Notes: generated from the letters alone by a model not told the origin. A stretch of 64,000 nucleotides of DNA from Syntrophorhabdus sp. PtaB.Bin047 (GCA_002067235.1 MVQP01000002.1:1-64000); one strand, 5' to 3'. Shown: positions 15,296 through 24,847, counted from the first letter of the stretch. A program made the numbers and translations.

Positions 15296-15985
15296 TTAGT
15301 CGATAGCCACGTTGAACTTGATCTCCGCTTCGGAACGACGTCCGTAAACGGGTCTCAGGTCGGCCGGGCGACCCGGGCCGGGAAGCGGAAGCCGCCCATC
15401 GATAAGGACATCTCCGCGCACATGGTCGAAGTCATCGTGGATGACGGTGACACCATCGAGCTCCGAAAGGTGCTCCTCGCAGAGGCGGGAGCCCGTGCCG
15501 AAGCATATGCAGGGGGTTCTGAGCACGCCCGGCACGTCGCCGGGTTTCATGGCCGTGTAGGCTGAAAGGCGTGTAAGGGTGCCGCGGGAGACATGGTAGA
15601 GGGACAGGAACACCTCGGACTTCTTCGCGTCCACGATCGGGCACAGATACGAGCCTTCCCGGGCCTTGAGGGCGAAGGCGAGCGCGTCGAGCGTGGGCAC
15701 CCCGGTGAGAGGCACTCCCGTTGCTGCATGTATGCCTTTGCAGAAAGACAGCGCCACCCGGATACCCGTGAAAGAACCCGGCCCGAGGGTGACAACGAGA
15801 CCCGTCAGGTCTCTCACGGTGTTGCCGTGGGAGAGAAGGATGGCCCCGGCGGCCTCGGGCAGTATCTGGGACGGTGAGCGCGCCTCACTGATCCTGCGTT
15901 CTTCGATAAGACCCCGGTCCCCCGCCAGCGCGAGGAGAAGGTGATCGATGGAATTGTCGATGGCAAGTACAAGTCTATTTGCCAT
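15296..15985 (-). CDS. tsaB: tRNA threonylcarbamoyladenosine biosynthesis protein TsaB
   Basis: 229 residues from ATG 15985 (MANRLVLAIDNS), which overlaps the rseP stop by 11 bases; the longer frame to 16018 would be wholly inside rseP. ASKHA-fold, inactive paralogue of TsaD that scaffolds TsaD/TsaE for t6A37 formation in tRNA. LVVTLGPGSFTGIRVAL and CKGIHAATGVPLTGVPTLDALAFA are diagnostic. Last gene of the rpsB-to-tsaB run; no hairpin terminator was found after it. Confidence 0.93.
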   Translation of the reverse strand: MANRLVLAIDNSIDHLLLALAGDRGLIEERRISEARSPSQILPEAAGAILLSHGNTVRDLTGLVVTLGPGSFTGIRVALSFCKGIHAATGVPLTGVPTLDALAFALKAREGSYLCPIVDAKKSEVFLSLYHVSRGTLTRLSAYTAMKPGDVPGVLRTPCICFGTGSRLCEEHLSELDGVTVIHDDFDHVRGDVLIDGRLPLPGPGRPADLRPVYGRRSEAEIKFNVAID

Positions 15986-17057
15986 GGAAGTACTTGCCGA
16001 AATCGAAGATCCTGTCAAAATCGTTGTAGAAGGCGAAGACCATTATCATGAGGAGGATGACAAGACCCACCGTCTGGGCCACCTCCTGCACCCTCTGGGA
16101 GATCTTTCTGCGGATAAGGATCTCGATGGCGTTGAAGAGGATATGTCCGCCGTCGAGGACGGGAATGGGAAGGAGGTTGATGATGCCCAGGTTTATGCTG
16201 ATAAGGGCGAAAAAGAAGACAAAATCACCGATGCCCTTCTTTGCTCTCTTGCTTGCCTCCTGGAAGATGAGGACGGGCCCTCCGATGTTTCTGGGCGAAA
16301 TGGAGCCCTGTATGATCTTCACTATCCCGACGACGGTTATGCGGGAATACTCCCAGGTCATGTGAAGGGCGAGCCCCACGGCCTGCGCCGGGTTCTGTCT
16401 CCTCTTTATTACCTCATCGGACCTTTCTATGCCGAGCACCTTGCGCTTATACGGTTCACCGAAGATGTCCTTCTCTTCGATGGTCATGGGTTTGATGGCA
16501 AGACTGATGGGGGAGCCCGCCCGATCCAGGGTCACCGAAACGGTGTCTCCCTGTGCGGCGTCTATCGTGGAGGCGATATCGAGGAATTCCCTTATCTCCT
16601 TGCCGTCGATCTTGACGATGATGTCGCCCGACCGTATGCCCGCCGCCTGTGCGGGGGTGTTCTCAGCGACCTTGCCAACGCGTGCGGAAGGCACGTTGTA
16701 GCCGATGATGGAGACCAGATAAAAGACGAAGAGGGCAAGGAGGACATTGAACAGAGGGCCTGCCAGGGCGACGAGTATCCTTACGTACGGGGGTTTGTGG
16801 GAGAAGGACCGGTGTTTTTCCTCTTCGCTGACCTCCTCATCGGGGGATTCCCCGAGAAGTTTTACATAACCTCCCATGGGGACCGCCGATATGGCGTATT
16901 CCGTTTCTCCCCGGGTGAAGCGGAGCAGTTTCTTACCAAAGCCTATGGAGAAAGTGAGGATCTTGATGTTAAAGAACCTCGCCACCAGGAAATGCCCGAA
17001 CTCGTGCACCAGAATGAGGAGCGCGAGGGCGATGAGAAAATACAAAAAGGAGATCAT
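15975..17057 (-). CDS. rseP: RIP metalloprotease RseP (site-2 protease)
   Basis: 360 residues, inner-membrane M50 protease that cuts anti-sigma factors and remnant signal peptides. HEFGH at 18-22 (zinc ligands and catalytic Glu) in the first membrane segment; one PDZ domain at about 110-200 (ARVGKVAENTPAQAAGIRSGDIIVKIDG); the third zinc ligand in NLLPIPVLDGGHIL near 300; C-terminal membrane segments. E. coli RseP has two PDZ domains (450 residues); a single-PDZ form of this size is common outside gammaproteobacteria. Start ATG overlaps the dxr stop (ATGA). Confidence 0.95.
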   Translation of the reverse strand: MISFLYFLIALALLILVHEFGHFLVARFFNIKILTFSIGFGKKLLRFTRGETEYAISAVPMGGYVKLLGESPDEEVSEEEKHRSFSHKPPYVRILVALAGPLFNVLLALFVFYLVSIIGYNVPSARVGKVAENTPAQAAGIRSGDIIVKIDGKEIREFLDIASTIDAAQGDTVSVTLDRAGSPISLAIKPMTIEEKDIFGEPYKRKVLGIERSDEVIKRRQNPAQAVGLALHMTWEYSRITVVGIVKIIQGSISPRNIGGPVLIFQEASKRAKKGIGDFVFFFALISINLGIINLLPIPVLDGGHILFNAIEILIRRKISQRVQEVAQTVGLVILLMIMVFAFYNDFDRIFDFGKYFHGK

Positions 17058-18214
17058 GATCTTTTTCGTCCTGTACCAGTTATTTTAGTCATTGTTATGT
17101 CCCGTGTCCATGCCGCTGCCGCAAGTACCCCTTCGAGGGTGTCGACGACACGCCCGCCGGAGACCTCAGCCAGTGTCTCGGCAACGATGCGTGGTATGTC
17201 GGTGAACCGGATGCGTCCGTCGATGAAGGTCTGAACAGCCATCTCGTTGGACACGTTGTACGCGATGCATGCGCTGTCACCTTCCGCGAGGGCCTCATAT
17301 GCGAGGCGGATCGAGGGGAACTTCCCGAGGTCCGGCGGATGAAAGGTGAGTTTCATGCGTCCGCCGAGGTCGAGGGGCGAGAAAGGCAGGGGAAGCCGCT
17401 CTTCGTCGTTCAGCGCATATGCGATGGGGATCTTCATGTCCGGGCATGCCATGTAGGCCAGAAGGGAATTGTCGGACAGCTCGACCATGCCGTGAACGAT
17501 GCTTTCGGGATGTACAAGGGTCTTTATCCTCCCGGGTTCGAGATCGAAGAGCCAGCGAGCCTCCATGATCTCAAGCCCCTTGTTCATGAGCGTTGCCGAA
17601 TCGAGGGTGATCTTCTGCCCCATCCTCCAGGTGGGATGGTTCATGGCCTCCGAAAGCTGCACGCTCTCCAGTGCTCTTTTCGTGTGTCTCCTGAAGGGGC
17701 CCCCCGAGGCGGTGATGATAAGGGACCGGACCTCCTTGCCCTCCACACCCTTGAGGAGTTGATAGAGGGCGGAGTGCTCGCTGTCGACCGGTATGAGCCG
17801 GGACCCCTTCCCGGACAGGATCTTCCTGATGATCCTTCCCGCCATGACAAGACTTTCCTTGTTGGCGAGGGCAAGGACCTTTCCGCACTCCAGGGCCTCG
17901 ATGGTGGGTTCGAGCCCGATGCTGCCGGGCAGGGCATTGACGACGGTCTCAACGTCGGAGCGGATCAGTTCCTTCATGCCTTCGATGCCCGTGTGGACGC
18001 GTACGCCCCGTGCCGTGACCGCGCTCTTCTGCCTTTCGTCGAAGACGCAGACGGCCCGGGGTTTGAACCGGGTTATCTGTTCGTTGAGGAGATCTATGTT
18101 GTTCCTACAGGCGAGCCCGCAGACTTCAAAGGCCGCAGGGGCGTTGGCAATGACCTCGAGCGTTGCGGTGCCGATGGAGCCGGTGGAACCCAATATAAGA
18201 ACTTTCTTGCTCAT
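17054..18214 (-). CDS. dxr: 1-deoxy-D-xylulose 5-phosphate reductoisomerase
   Basis: 386 residues from ATG 18214, which overlaps the cdsA stop by four bases (ATGA); the frame to 18238 is inside cdsA. Second, committed step of the MEP isoprenoid pathway, NADPH-dependent. GSTGSIG at 9-15 binds NADPH; NKESLVMAG, DSEHSA, TASGGPFR and HPTWRMGQKITLDSATLMNKGLEIMEA are the conserved metal and substrate loops. Its isoprenoid product feeds UppS encoded two genes upstream. Confidence 0.97.
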   Translation of the reverse strand: MSKKVLILGSTGSIGTATLEVIANAPAAFEVCGLACRNNIDLLNEQITRFKPRAVCVFDERQKSAVTARGVRVHTGIEGMKELIRSDVETVVNALPGSIGLEPTIEALECGKVLALANKESLVMAGRIIRKILSGKGSRLIPVDSEHSALYQLLKGVEGKEVRSLIITASGGPFRRHTKRALESVQLSEAMNHPTWRMGQKITLDSATLMNKGLEIMEARWLFDLEPGRIKTLVHPESIVHGMVELSDNSLLAYMACPDMKIPIAYALNDEERLPLPFSPLDLGGRMKLTFHPPDLGKFPSIRLAYEALAEGDSACIAYNVSNEMAVQTFIDGRIRFTDIPRIVAETLAEVSGGRVVDTLEGVLAAAAWTRDITMTKITGTGRKRS

Positions 18215-19011
18215 AGGTATCTCGTCCAAACCAGACACGTGTAAAGAAAGGGCGCCGTGAAGATGAAGCTGTCGATACGGTCCAGAATACCACCATGCCC
18301 GGGAATGAGCCGCGATGAATCTTTAATGTTGAACACCCTCTTGCACGCAGATTCGAGGAGGTCGCCTGCCTGACCGAGGAGGCCCATTGCCGCCCCGATG
18401 CCGACGGCCACCGGTATGCTTGTGCCCAGCAGCTGATAGCACGCCGTGATGACGGCCAGAGAACCCAGGGTCGCGCCCAGAAGGCCTTCAACCGTCTTCT
18501 TCGGACTGATCCGGGGGGCCAGGGGGTGCTTCCCGAATCTTTTCCCGATGCCGTAGGCGAAGATGTCGCTCGCCCAGATGGAGAAGAGAAGAATGAGGGG
18601 AAACAGCCCGTCCAATTCCTTCAGCAGGTAGAGATAGAAGAAGGGGACGAGAATGAACAAGTTGCAGAAAAGGACAAGGGCGGCCTGGCCCGTGAGGTCC
18701 CTGTTTGCATCATCAGAGGATGTTTGCCTGTCGAAGACCTTGATGACGATGACGATGAATGCCGATGCCATCATCCAGAGCATGTAGATCTGGAAGAAGC
18801 GGAAATAAAGGGGCACCGTTCCGACGATGACGAGGATGGCGATAAGGTACTTCATGTGGCAGCCGGCAAGGGACGCGGCCTCGAGGAGCGCGACAACAGC
18901 TACGGCGAGAAGAAGGGCGAGGAGCCACACCGGGGGCAGGATATAGAAGAGAAGGGCAATGACAGGGGCAATACATATGCCCGTGATGACGCGATTCTTC
19001 AGTTCTCCCAA
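18211..19011 (-). CDS. cdsA: Phosphatidate cytidylyltransferase
   Basis: 266 residues, polytopic membrane enzyme making CDP-diacylglycerol for phospholipids. About eight hydrophobic segments; the C-terminal signature reads RISPKKTVEGLLGA and later GDLLESACKRVFNIKDSSRLIPGHGGILDRIDS, with the conserved Lys, Asp and His. Starts with TTG directly after the uppS stop (TGATTG), with AAGGAT upstream. Confidence 0.95.
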   Translation of the reverse strand: MGELKNRVITGICIAPVIALLFYILPPVWLLALLLAVAVVALLEAASLAGCHMKYLIAILVIVGTVPLYFRFFQIYMLWMMASAFIVIVIKVFDRQTSSDDANRDLTGQAALVLFCNLFILVPFFYLYLLKELDGLFPLILLFSIWASDIFAYGIGKRFGKHPLAPRISPKKTVEGLLGATLGSLAVITACYQLLGTSIPVAVGIGAAMGLLGQAGDLLESACKRVFNIKDSSRLIPGHGGILDRIDSFIFTAPFLYTCLVWTRYL

Positions 19012-19743
19012 TCAGAAATCCTTCACGTTTCCAAACCTTCTGTCACGCTTCGCGAATTCGGCCAGCGCGTCGAGGAAGGCCTGTTTTCGAAAATCGGGCC
19101 AGAGGATATCGGTCACGTAGATCTCGGTATAGGCTACCTGCCAGAGCAGGAAGTTCGAGAGTCTCATCTCGCCGCTCGTGCGGATGAGAAAATCGGGATC
19201 GGGTATCGCCGGACTGTAGAGATGTCTCCTGAAGGCCCTCTCATCGATCCTCTTCACAAGGCCCTTCTTCACGTCCTCGCACAGAAGGCGCACGGATCGT
19301 ATAATCTCCTTGCGTCCGCTGTAGCTGAGGGCAATGGTCAGGACAAGGTTCCTGTTGCCCGCCGTCTTCTTCATCACGTCATCGAACTGTGCCTGGAGAG
19401 ACCTCGAGAAATCACTCCTCTCGCCGATGATGTTGAAGCGTATGCCCCTGTCCATCATCATGGGAAGCTCCTGCTCCAGGTAGAGGCCGAGAAGGAACAT
19501 GAGCATCTTGACCTCTTCCTTCGGCCGGGACCAGTTCTCCCTGGAAAAGGCATAGAGGGTGAGATAGGGTATGCCGAGGTCACAGGTTGTCTCCGTGATC
19601 TCCCGGACGGAGTCGATCCCGACCTTATGGCCTTCCGCTCGCTTAAGTTTCTGTTGTTTCGCCCATCTGCCGTTACCGTCCATGATGATGGCGACGTGAG
19701 TGGGCAATCTGTCGGGAGCCGTCTTTGTCATCGATAGCGTCAC
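19012..19743 (-). CDS. uppS: Undecaprenyl diphosphate synthase
   Basis: 243 residues from GTG, immediately after the frr stop; an ATG four codons on is an alternative start. Cis-prenyltransferase that makes the C55 lipid carrier for peptidoglycan and surface polysaccharides. HVAIIMDGNGRWAKQ (Asp22) is the signature P-loop-like motif, followed by GHKVG, LTLYAFSRENWSRP and the C-terminal DPDFLIRTSGEMRLSNFLLWQVAYTE region. Confidence 0.97.
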   Translation of the reverse strand: MTLSMTKTAPDRLPTHVAIIMDGNGRWAKQQKLKRAEGHKVGIDSVREITETTCDLGIPYLTLYAFSRENWSRPKEEVKMLMFLLGLYLEQELPMMMDRGIRFNIIGERSDFSRSLQAQFDDVMKKTAGNRNLVLTIALSYSGRKEIIRSVRLLCEDVKKGLVKRIDERAFRRHLYSPAIPDPDFLIRTSGEMRLSNFLLWQVAYTEIYVTDILWPDFRKQAFLDALAEFAKRDRRFGNVKDF

Positions 19744-20301
19744 TCAGATGGAGAGGATCTCTTTCTCTTTCTCGGAAAAGAGCTTTTCTGCCATTTCTAT
19801 ATGCTTGTCCGTGAGCTTCTGGACGTCGTCCTGCTTCTTCTTAAGGTCGTCCTGGGAAATGGTCTTGTCCTTTTCCAGTTTCTTCAGCTTCTCGTTTATG
19901 TCCCTCCGCACGTTTCTCATGGCGACGCGGGTGCCCTCGAGCATCTTGCTGCCCTGCTTCGTGAGTTCCTTGCGCCGCTCCTCTGTGAGCTTCGGGAAGG
20001 TCAGCCGGATGGTCTTGCCGTCGGACATGGGATTGACGCCGAGGTCCGATTTCTGGATCGCCTTTTCGATCTCCGCGATGACGGTGTTGTCCCATGGCTG
20101 GATGGTGATGGTCCGTGAATCGGGAACGCCGATTGTCGCCACCTGGTTGAGCGGTGTGGGCTGCTTGTAATAATCTATCTTGATATCTTCGAGCAGAGAC
20201 ACCGAGGCAACGCCGGTGCGCAGTTTCGAGAAGTCCTTCTTCAGTGCCGCGAGAGATTTCTTCAGCTTGTCCTCAAGTTCGGTCATAACGTCATTGCTCA
20301 T
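19744..20301 (-). CDS. frr: Ribosome recycling factor
   Basis: 185 residues, standard size. Splits post-termination ribosomes with EF-G. The helical-bundle ends carry LRTGVASVSLLEDIKIDYYKQPTPLNQVATI and the C-terminal RNVRRDINEKLKKLEKD...DDVQKLTD pattern. AGGAGG lies a few bases before the ATG; the gene follows pyrH by four bases. Confidence 0.97.
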   Translation of the reverse strand: MSNDVMTELEDKLKKSLAALKKDFSKLRTGVASVSLLEDIKIDYYKQPTPLNQVATIGVPDSRTITIQPWDNTVIAEIEKAIQKSDLGVNPMSDGKTIRLTFPKLTEERRKELTKQGSKMLEGTRVAMRNVRRDINEKLKKLEKDKTISQDDLKKKQDDVQKLTDKHIEMAEKLFSEKEKEILSI

Positions 20302-20305
20302 AGGG

Positions 20306-21013
20306 TTACCTCCTCACGATTGTCCCTATTTTTTCGCCAAGAACCACTTTCTTCAGGTTGTCCCTGACGCGTACGCTGAACACGGCAATGGGGATGTCGT
20401 TCTCCTTGCAAAGCGTTATTGCAGTGAGGTCCATGACCTGAAGGTCTCTCTCGAGGACCTCGCTGTAAGATATCTCCGGGTAGAAGACGGCGTCCGCATG
20501 GGCCTCGGGGTCCCTGTCGTAAACACCGTCCACCTTTGTAGCTTTCATGAGTATGTCGGCTTTCGTCTCGACCGCACGGAGGGCCGCGGCCGTATCGGTG
20601 GTGAAGTAGGGATTGCCGGTCCCGCAGGCGAAGATGACGACCTTCCCCTCGTCAAGGTACCTCCTGGCCCGTGCATGGTCGTAGGGCTCGGCGATCCTTT
20701 CCAGTGCAAGCGCCGTCTGCACCACCGCCGGAGTGCCCATCCTGACGAGGGTGTCCTGGAGAACGAGGGCGTTGATAACGGTTGCCACCATACCCACGTA
20801 ATCCCCGGTGACCCTGTCCATCCCCTGCTTCTCTCCTCTTTTTCCACGGTATATGTTGCCACCGCCGAGAACGATGGCCACCTCGACCCCGAGTCTCCGG
20901 ACATCACCGATCTGGCCGGCAATGTCGGCGACGACGGCATGGTCTATGCCATGCCCCTCGTTGCCCATGAGAACCTCGCCACTGAGTTTGAGGAGGATCC
21001 TCTTGTATCCCAT
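20306..21013 (-). CDS. pyrH: UMP kinase
   Basis: 235 residues, amino-acid-kinase fold, phosphorylates UMP for UTP/CTP synthesis. ILLKLSGEVLMG (Lys, Gly nucleotide loop), VLGGGNIYRG (50-57 region) and the C-terminal VMDLTAITLCKENDIPIAVF are typical. Lies one base after tsf. The order tsf-pyrH-frr is widely conserved. Confidence 0.97.
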   Translation of the reverse strand: MGYKRILLKLSGEVLMGNEGHGIDHAVVADIAGQIGDVRRLGVEVAIVLGGGNIYRGKRGEKQGMDRVTGDYVGMVATVINALVLQDTLVRMGTPAVVQTALALERIAEPYDHARARRYLDEGKVVIFACGTGNPYFTTDTAAALRAVETKADILMKATKVDGVYDRDPEAHADAVFYPEISYSEVLERDLQVMDLTAITLCKENDIPIAVFSVRVRDNLKKVVLGEKIGTIVRR

Positions 21014-21014
21014 G

Positions 21015-21620
21015 CTAGTCCTGAAGTGTCTCGCCCAACTGGAACCTCACGAAACGGTTGATGACGATCTTTTCCCCCGTCTTCACGAGGAGCTCCTCGA
21101 GAAGGTCCTTGATGGTCATGTCCGGGTTCTTTATGAAGGTCTGCTCCACGAGGCAGACCTCCTGGTAGAACTTCTCCAGTTTCCCCTCAGCTATCTTGTC
21201 GATGATCTTCTCCGGTTTGCCCGATTCGAGGGCCTGGTTCCGGTAGATGGTCTTTTCCCTTTCGATCTGGTCGGCGGGAATGTCCTCGCGCTTCACGTAC
21301 AGCGGATTCGAGGCCGTTATCTGCATGGCCACGTCCTTCACGAAATTTTGGAACTGGTCGGTTTTGGCGACGAAATCGGTCTCGCAGTTGATCTCGACCA
21401 TGGCGCCCACCTTGCCGCCCGTGTGTATGTAAGAGGCGACGGAACCCTCGGAAGCGACCCGGCCCATCCTCTTCTGAAGCTTGGCAAGGCCTTTCTCCCG
21501 AAGGAAATCGACGGCCTTTTCCATATCTCCATTAGAATGCTTCAGGGCCTCTTTGCAGTCCATGAGGCCGACACCTGTCTTTTCACGTAATTTTTTTACT
21601 GCGTCAGCAGAAATATCCAT
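21015..21620 (-). CDS. tsf: Elongation factor Ts (short form)
   Basis: 201 residues from ATG 21620, preceded by GAGGAGGAC; the upstream frame to 21635 is not needed. Nucleotide exchange factor for EF-Tu. N-terminal UBA-like domain with VKKLREKTGVGLMDCKEAL, then the core motif VEINCETDFVAKT. Compared with the about 283-residue E. coli protein it lacks most of the C-terminal module and second core half, as in Thermus- and deltaproteobacterial-type short EF-Ts. Follows rpsB by 18 bases. Confidence 0.96.
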   Translation of the reverse strand: MDISADAVKKLREKTGVGLMDCKEALKHSNGDMEKAVDFLREKGLAKLQKRMGRVASEGSVASYIHTGGKVGAMVEINCETDFVAKTDQFQNFVKDVAMQITASNPLYVKREDIPADQIEREKTIYRNQALESGKPEKIIDKIAEGKLEKFYQEVCLVEQTFIKNPDMTIKDLLEELLVKTGEKIVINRFVRFQLGETLQD

Positions 21621-21638
21621 GGAAGTCCTCCTCAACTG

Positions 21639-22427
21639 TTAAGCTTCGTACTCGTCGTATTTTTCCTCTTCCAGCACGCTTTCGTCGACAAAGGGCTTGA
21701 GGTCTTCGGCCGGCCCTTCATCCTTGCCCTGGAACTCTTCCACGTACAGGGCTTTCCCTTCCAAAACCGCATCGGCGATGCGGGAAGTAATGAGCTTGAT
21801 GGCACGGATGGCATCGTCGTTGCCGGGGATGACGAAATCGATATCGTCGGGATCACAGTTCGTATCGACGATGCCGACTGTGGGGATGCCCAGCTTCTTG
21901 GCCTCGTTCACGGCGATATACTCCTTCTTCGGGTCCACGACGTATATGGCCCCGGGGAGCCTCTCCATCCCCTTGATGCCTCCGATGTTCCTTTCCAGCT
22001 TCTCTATCTCGCGCTCTATGCCTATGGCCTCCTTCTTCGGGAGGACCTTGTATATGTCGCTTCCCTTGAGTTCCTCGTACTTGCGGAGCCGGTCGATGCT
22101 CTTCTCGATGGTCTGGAAGTTCGTCATCGTACCGCCGAGCCAGCGGTTGTTGACGTGAAAAGCCCCGCAGCGTTTCGATTCTTCGGCGATGGATTCCTGG
22201 GCCTGCTTCTTCGTGCCGACGAACAGGATGTATTCATTGCGGGACGCCACTTCCTTGACGAAGTTGTAGGCCTCCTTGAACATCTTGAGGGTCTTCTGAA
22301 GGTCGATGATGTAGATGCCGTTGCGGGCGCCGAATATATAAGGCTTCATCTTGGGGTTCCAGCGTTTTGTCTGGTGCCCGAAGTGAACGCCAGCTTCCAG
22401 CAATTGTTTGATGGTAAGGTTCGACAT
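21639..22427 (-). CDS. rpsB: 30S ribosomal protein S2
   Basis: 262 residues. Motifs [51 protein letters not shown] and [11 protein letters not shown] identify S2. First gene of the operon, with AGGAGG before the ATG and an acidic C-terminal tail. A 95-nt leader separates it from the promoter; in many bacteria S2 represses rpsB-tsf by binding this leader, but no specific structure was established here. Confidence 0.98.
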   Translation of the reverse strand: MSNLTIKQLLEAGVHFGHQTKRWNPKMKPYIFGARNGIYIIDLQKTLKMFKEAYNFVKEVASRNEYILFVGTKKQAQESIAEESKRCGAFHVNNRWLGGTMTNFQTIEKSIDRLRKYEELKGSDIYKVLPKKEAIGIEREIEKLERNIGGIKGMERLPGAIYVVDPKKEYIAVNEAKKLGIPTVGIVDTNCDPDDIDFVIPGNDDAIRAIKLITSRIADAVLEGKALYVEEFQGKDEGPAEDLKPFVDESVLEEEKYDEYEA

Positions 22428-22528
22428 TATTCCTCCTGGTTTTAGTCTTCCGCCTTTCGCACTTTAACGGCAGACAGTTTCCTGCACCCTGACATTAATT
22501 GAAAGACGTGCAAATTTGATCGAGTTGT

Positions 22529-22557
22529 AAAATACCATATGATTACGTGTATTTCAA
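22529..22557 (-). promoter_or_regulatory. Promoter of the rpsB operon
   Basis: Minus strand: TTGAAA (22557-22552), 17-bp spacer, TATTTT (22534-22529). AT-rich surroundings contrast with the GC-rich genome. It heads the rpsB-tsf-pyrH-frr-uppS-cdsA-dxr-rseP-tsaB run. Confidence 0.75.
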
Positions 22558-22620
22558 GAAAAAAGGGGGAAGGGGGGCGGGAACATGGGGCAGGGGGCGG
22601 GGAAAAGCAAGCGGAGGGGG

Positions 22621-22669
22621 ATAGGACCTATAGGTCCTATCAATCCTATAGGTCCTATTTTCTTTCCCC
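22621..22669. repeat. 9-nt iterated palindromic repeat (family B, copy 1)
   Basis: ATAGGACCTATAGGTCCTAT is a perfect palindrome, followed by a second TATAGGTCCTATT unit. The 9-nt unit GGACCTATA is shared with the larger array at 32072-32237. It lies just past the stop of the PAS gene and behind a purine-rich (GGGGGA-type) stretch at 22556-22620. Confidence 0.7.
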
Positions 22670-22675
22670 TGGTCC

Positions 22676-24679
22676 TTATCCCTTCTTTTCCCTGATTATC
22701 GCCAGCAGGTACTTTGTTCCCGAGAGATCGAGGGAGTTGAGGCTGATCTCGGTGTCGAAATCGGTCCCGTCAAACCTCCTGTGCCGCCAGTGGAAGAACT
22801 GAGGCCTGCCTTTAAAGGCCTCCCGGATGATCTTAACAGCTTTTTCCTTTGAATCACTTCCGTCGGGTTGCATGGGAGGAGAGAGCCTGTGAGGAGGCTG
22901 CGAGATGATGTCTTCCTTGGTGCCCCCGAACACGGAGAGGGCCTTCCGGTTACACTCGACGATGGCGAACCTGTCCATCAGGAATATCGCATCGTTGGCG
23001 TTCTCGAAGATCGCGTGGAACTTCATTTCGCTGTCCCTGAGCGCGTCCGACGCCAGCTTGCGTTCCGTGACATCCCTCAGGAATGCCAGTGTGACCGGTT
23101 CGTTGCGGTATGTGGTGCCTGTGGCCGACACCTCCACGTAGATGAGGCTCCCATCCTTCCTTCTCCCTCTGAACTCGTACTTGTCGGGCACCTGTTCTCC
23201 CCGCTGGCGTCTCTGGTTGATATCCCGGACTCGCTCCAGGTCCTCGGGGGCTATGGTCTTCTCATGACCCTGTCCGATGACCTCATCGGGGGAATCGAAT
23301 CCGAAGATGTCGCAAAAACGCTGATTCACGTAGAGATGAATGCTGCCCTTAACGATGGCCACGCCGTCGTTGGAACATTCGATCGCCGTCCGGTAGCGCT
23401 CCTCCGATTCTTTCAGTCTTTCCTCGGCCTCTTTCTGGGCGGTTACGTCCCGGACCGACTGTATGACCCCGGTGATGTTGCCGTCAAGGTCGTATATTGG
23501 GCTCGCCTTCGCCCAGATGTAAAGAGGCTTGCCGCGCACCATGAGAGGTTCCCGGGGTTCGGCGACGAGGCGGTCCATCTCCTTGGCGATGAAGGAATAC
23601 CGCTTCTCCGCCTCCCGGTCAGGCTTCAGGACGAAGTCGGCGAGGAGGGGCTGACGCTTTCCGTAAAAGGGTAGGGAATACTCGTGGTTTCCCTTGCCGA
23701 GGATGTCGACGGCCCGGACACCGGACAGTTCTTCCATGGCCCTGTTCCATGCGATCACGCGACCGTCCTTGTCGATGGCGAAAGTGGCGTCGGGAAGGAA
23801 GTTGATGATGTCCGCGAGCCGTCTTTCCGACTCGATCAGGGCCTCTTCGGTCTTTTTGTACTCCGTGACGTCCTGTACCACCGTCAGGATCGTATTCTCA
23901 CCGGTAATGGCATGGGGCACGATGCTGAGGAGTGCGCGAAGTATCTGCCGATCCTTGCGCCGAAGGTCGACAAGGTAATTATGCAGGATCCCCTTGTTCC
24001 TGAGGTGTTTGAGGAGAACCTGCCTGTCATGGCTCCTGGCAAAGAAATCCCGCGTCCGCATGTTCGATATCTCGGTACGGGTGAACCCGGTCATCCTCTG
24101 GAGCATCGAGTTGTAAGATACAATCCTGCCGTCGGGAGTGTTGATGCATATGCCCACGGGAATGTTTTCGAACAGTGCCTGGTAGCGGTCCTCGCTCCTG
24201 CGCAGGCCCGTCTCGATCTGTCTCTCCTCCGTGGCGTCGGAGATGAGCGCATATACACCGTCTATCTGTGACCCCGGGCCCGTGCAGGGTATGATCGTGC
24301 TCCTGACGTGGCGTGCCACACCGGCGTTGTCGGACACGTCCTGTTCGAAGACCACTGTTTCTCCCTTGAGGGACCTTTCGACGTATCCTCTCAGGAGAGA
24401 CCATTCCCGGGTACCGAGGACCTCCGCGACCAGTTTCCCGCAGATGTCGCTACCTGCCCTGCCGTACCATGATTCATAGGTCTTGTTGACGAAGCGGTAG
24501 CGAAAGTCCCTGTCTATGTAAACGATCGACATCGGCAGGGAATCGGCTATGAGGCGGAGCCTCTCTTCGTCTGCATTCGCACGGGGAGCGGTGGCCGGCC
24601 CGCCGGCAATGCCTGCCTCAATGCCCACAGGGTCAGCTATGCCATCGGCCCTGCGGGTTCTGTCATGAAGGTCTCTCAT
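22676..24679 (-). CDS. Multi-PAS sensor protein without an output domain
   Basis: 667 residues made of five PAS/PAC units: about 38-155, 165-285, 290-415, 425-540 and 545-665, each opening with a form of 'SE-RYRALFEN-P-GI' and closing with 'RDVTE-K-AE'. No membrane segment, no histidine kinase, GGDEF, EAL, HTH or sigma-54 domain is present: the protein stops at LLAIIREKKG, exactly where an output domain usually begins. The stop is followed at once by the family B repeat, and I saw no kinase or GGDEF residues in the other frames of the next 250 bp. Either a PAS-only sensory adaptor acting in trans or the remnant of a longer kinase. Ligands unknown. Confidence 0.85.
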   Translation of the reverse strand: MRDLHDRTRRADGIADPVGIEAGIAGGPATAPRANADEERLRLIADSLPMSIVYIDRDFRYRFVNKTYESWYGRAGSDICGKLVAEVLGTREWSLLRGYVERSLKGETVVFEQDVSDNAGVARHVRSTIIPCTGPGSQIDGVYALISDATEERQIETGLRRSEDRYQALFENIPVGICINTPDGRIVSYNSMLQRMTGFTRTEISNMRTRDFFARSHDRQVLLKHLRNKGILHNYLVDLRRKDRQILRALLSIVPHAITGENTILTVVQDVTEYKKTEEALIESERRLADIINFLPDATFAIDKDGRVIAWNRAMEELSGVRAVDILGKGNHEYSLPFYGKRQPLLADFVLKPDREAEKRYSFIAKEMDRLVAEPREPLMVRGKPLYIWAKASPIYDLDGNITGVIQSVRDVTAQKEAEERLKESEERYRTAIECSNDGVAIVKGSIHLYVNQRFCDIFGFDSPDEVIGQGHEKTIAPEDLERVRDINQRRQRGEQVPDKYEFRGRRKDGSLIYVEVSATGTTYRNEPVTLAFLRDVTERKLASDALRDSEMKFHAIFENANDAIFLMDRFAIVECNRKALSVFGGTKEDIISQPPHRLSPPMQPDGSDSKEKAVKIIREAFKGRPQFFHWRHRRFDGTDFDTEISLNSLDLSGTKYLLAIIREKKG

Positions 24680-24823
24680 GTTTTCTGCGCACCTCTATTC
24701 GGAGATTCTCACATCATGCCTTAATGGAGATCAGGGCCCGACAGGATACCGGCGGAAGGTGGCGAAGAACCAGTGCAACGAGACGGTGACTGTCATCTGA
24801 GGATCGGGCCTTATGTCGTTGCT

Positions 24824-24847
24824 TGCACTATAGTCACTATAATAGCA
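24824..24847. promoter_or_regulatory. Imperfect palindrome with TATAAT, possible operator/promoter
   Basis: TGCACTATAGT-C-ACTATAATAGCA: two ACTATAR T-type half-sites and a near-palindrome flanked by TGC/GCA. A TATAAT hexamer is embedded on the plus strand but its -35 is weak. About 145 bp upstream of the PAS gene. Confidence 0.35.
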
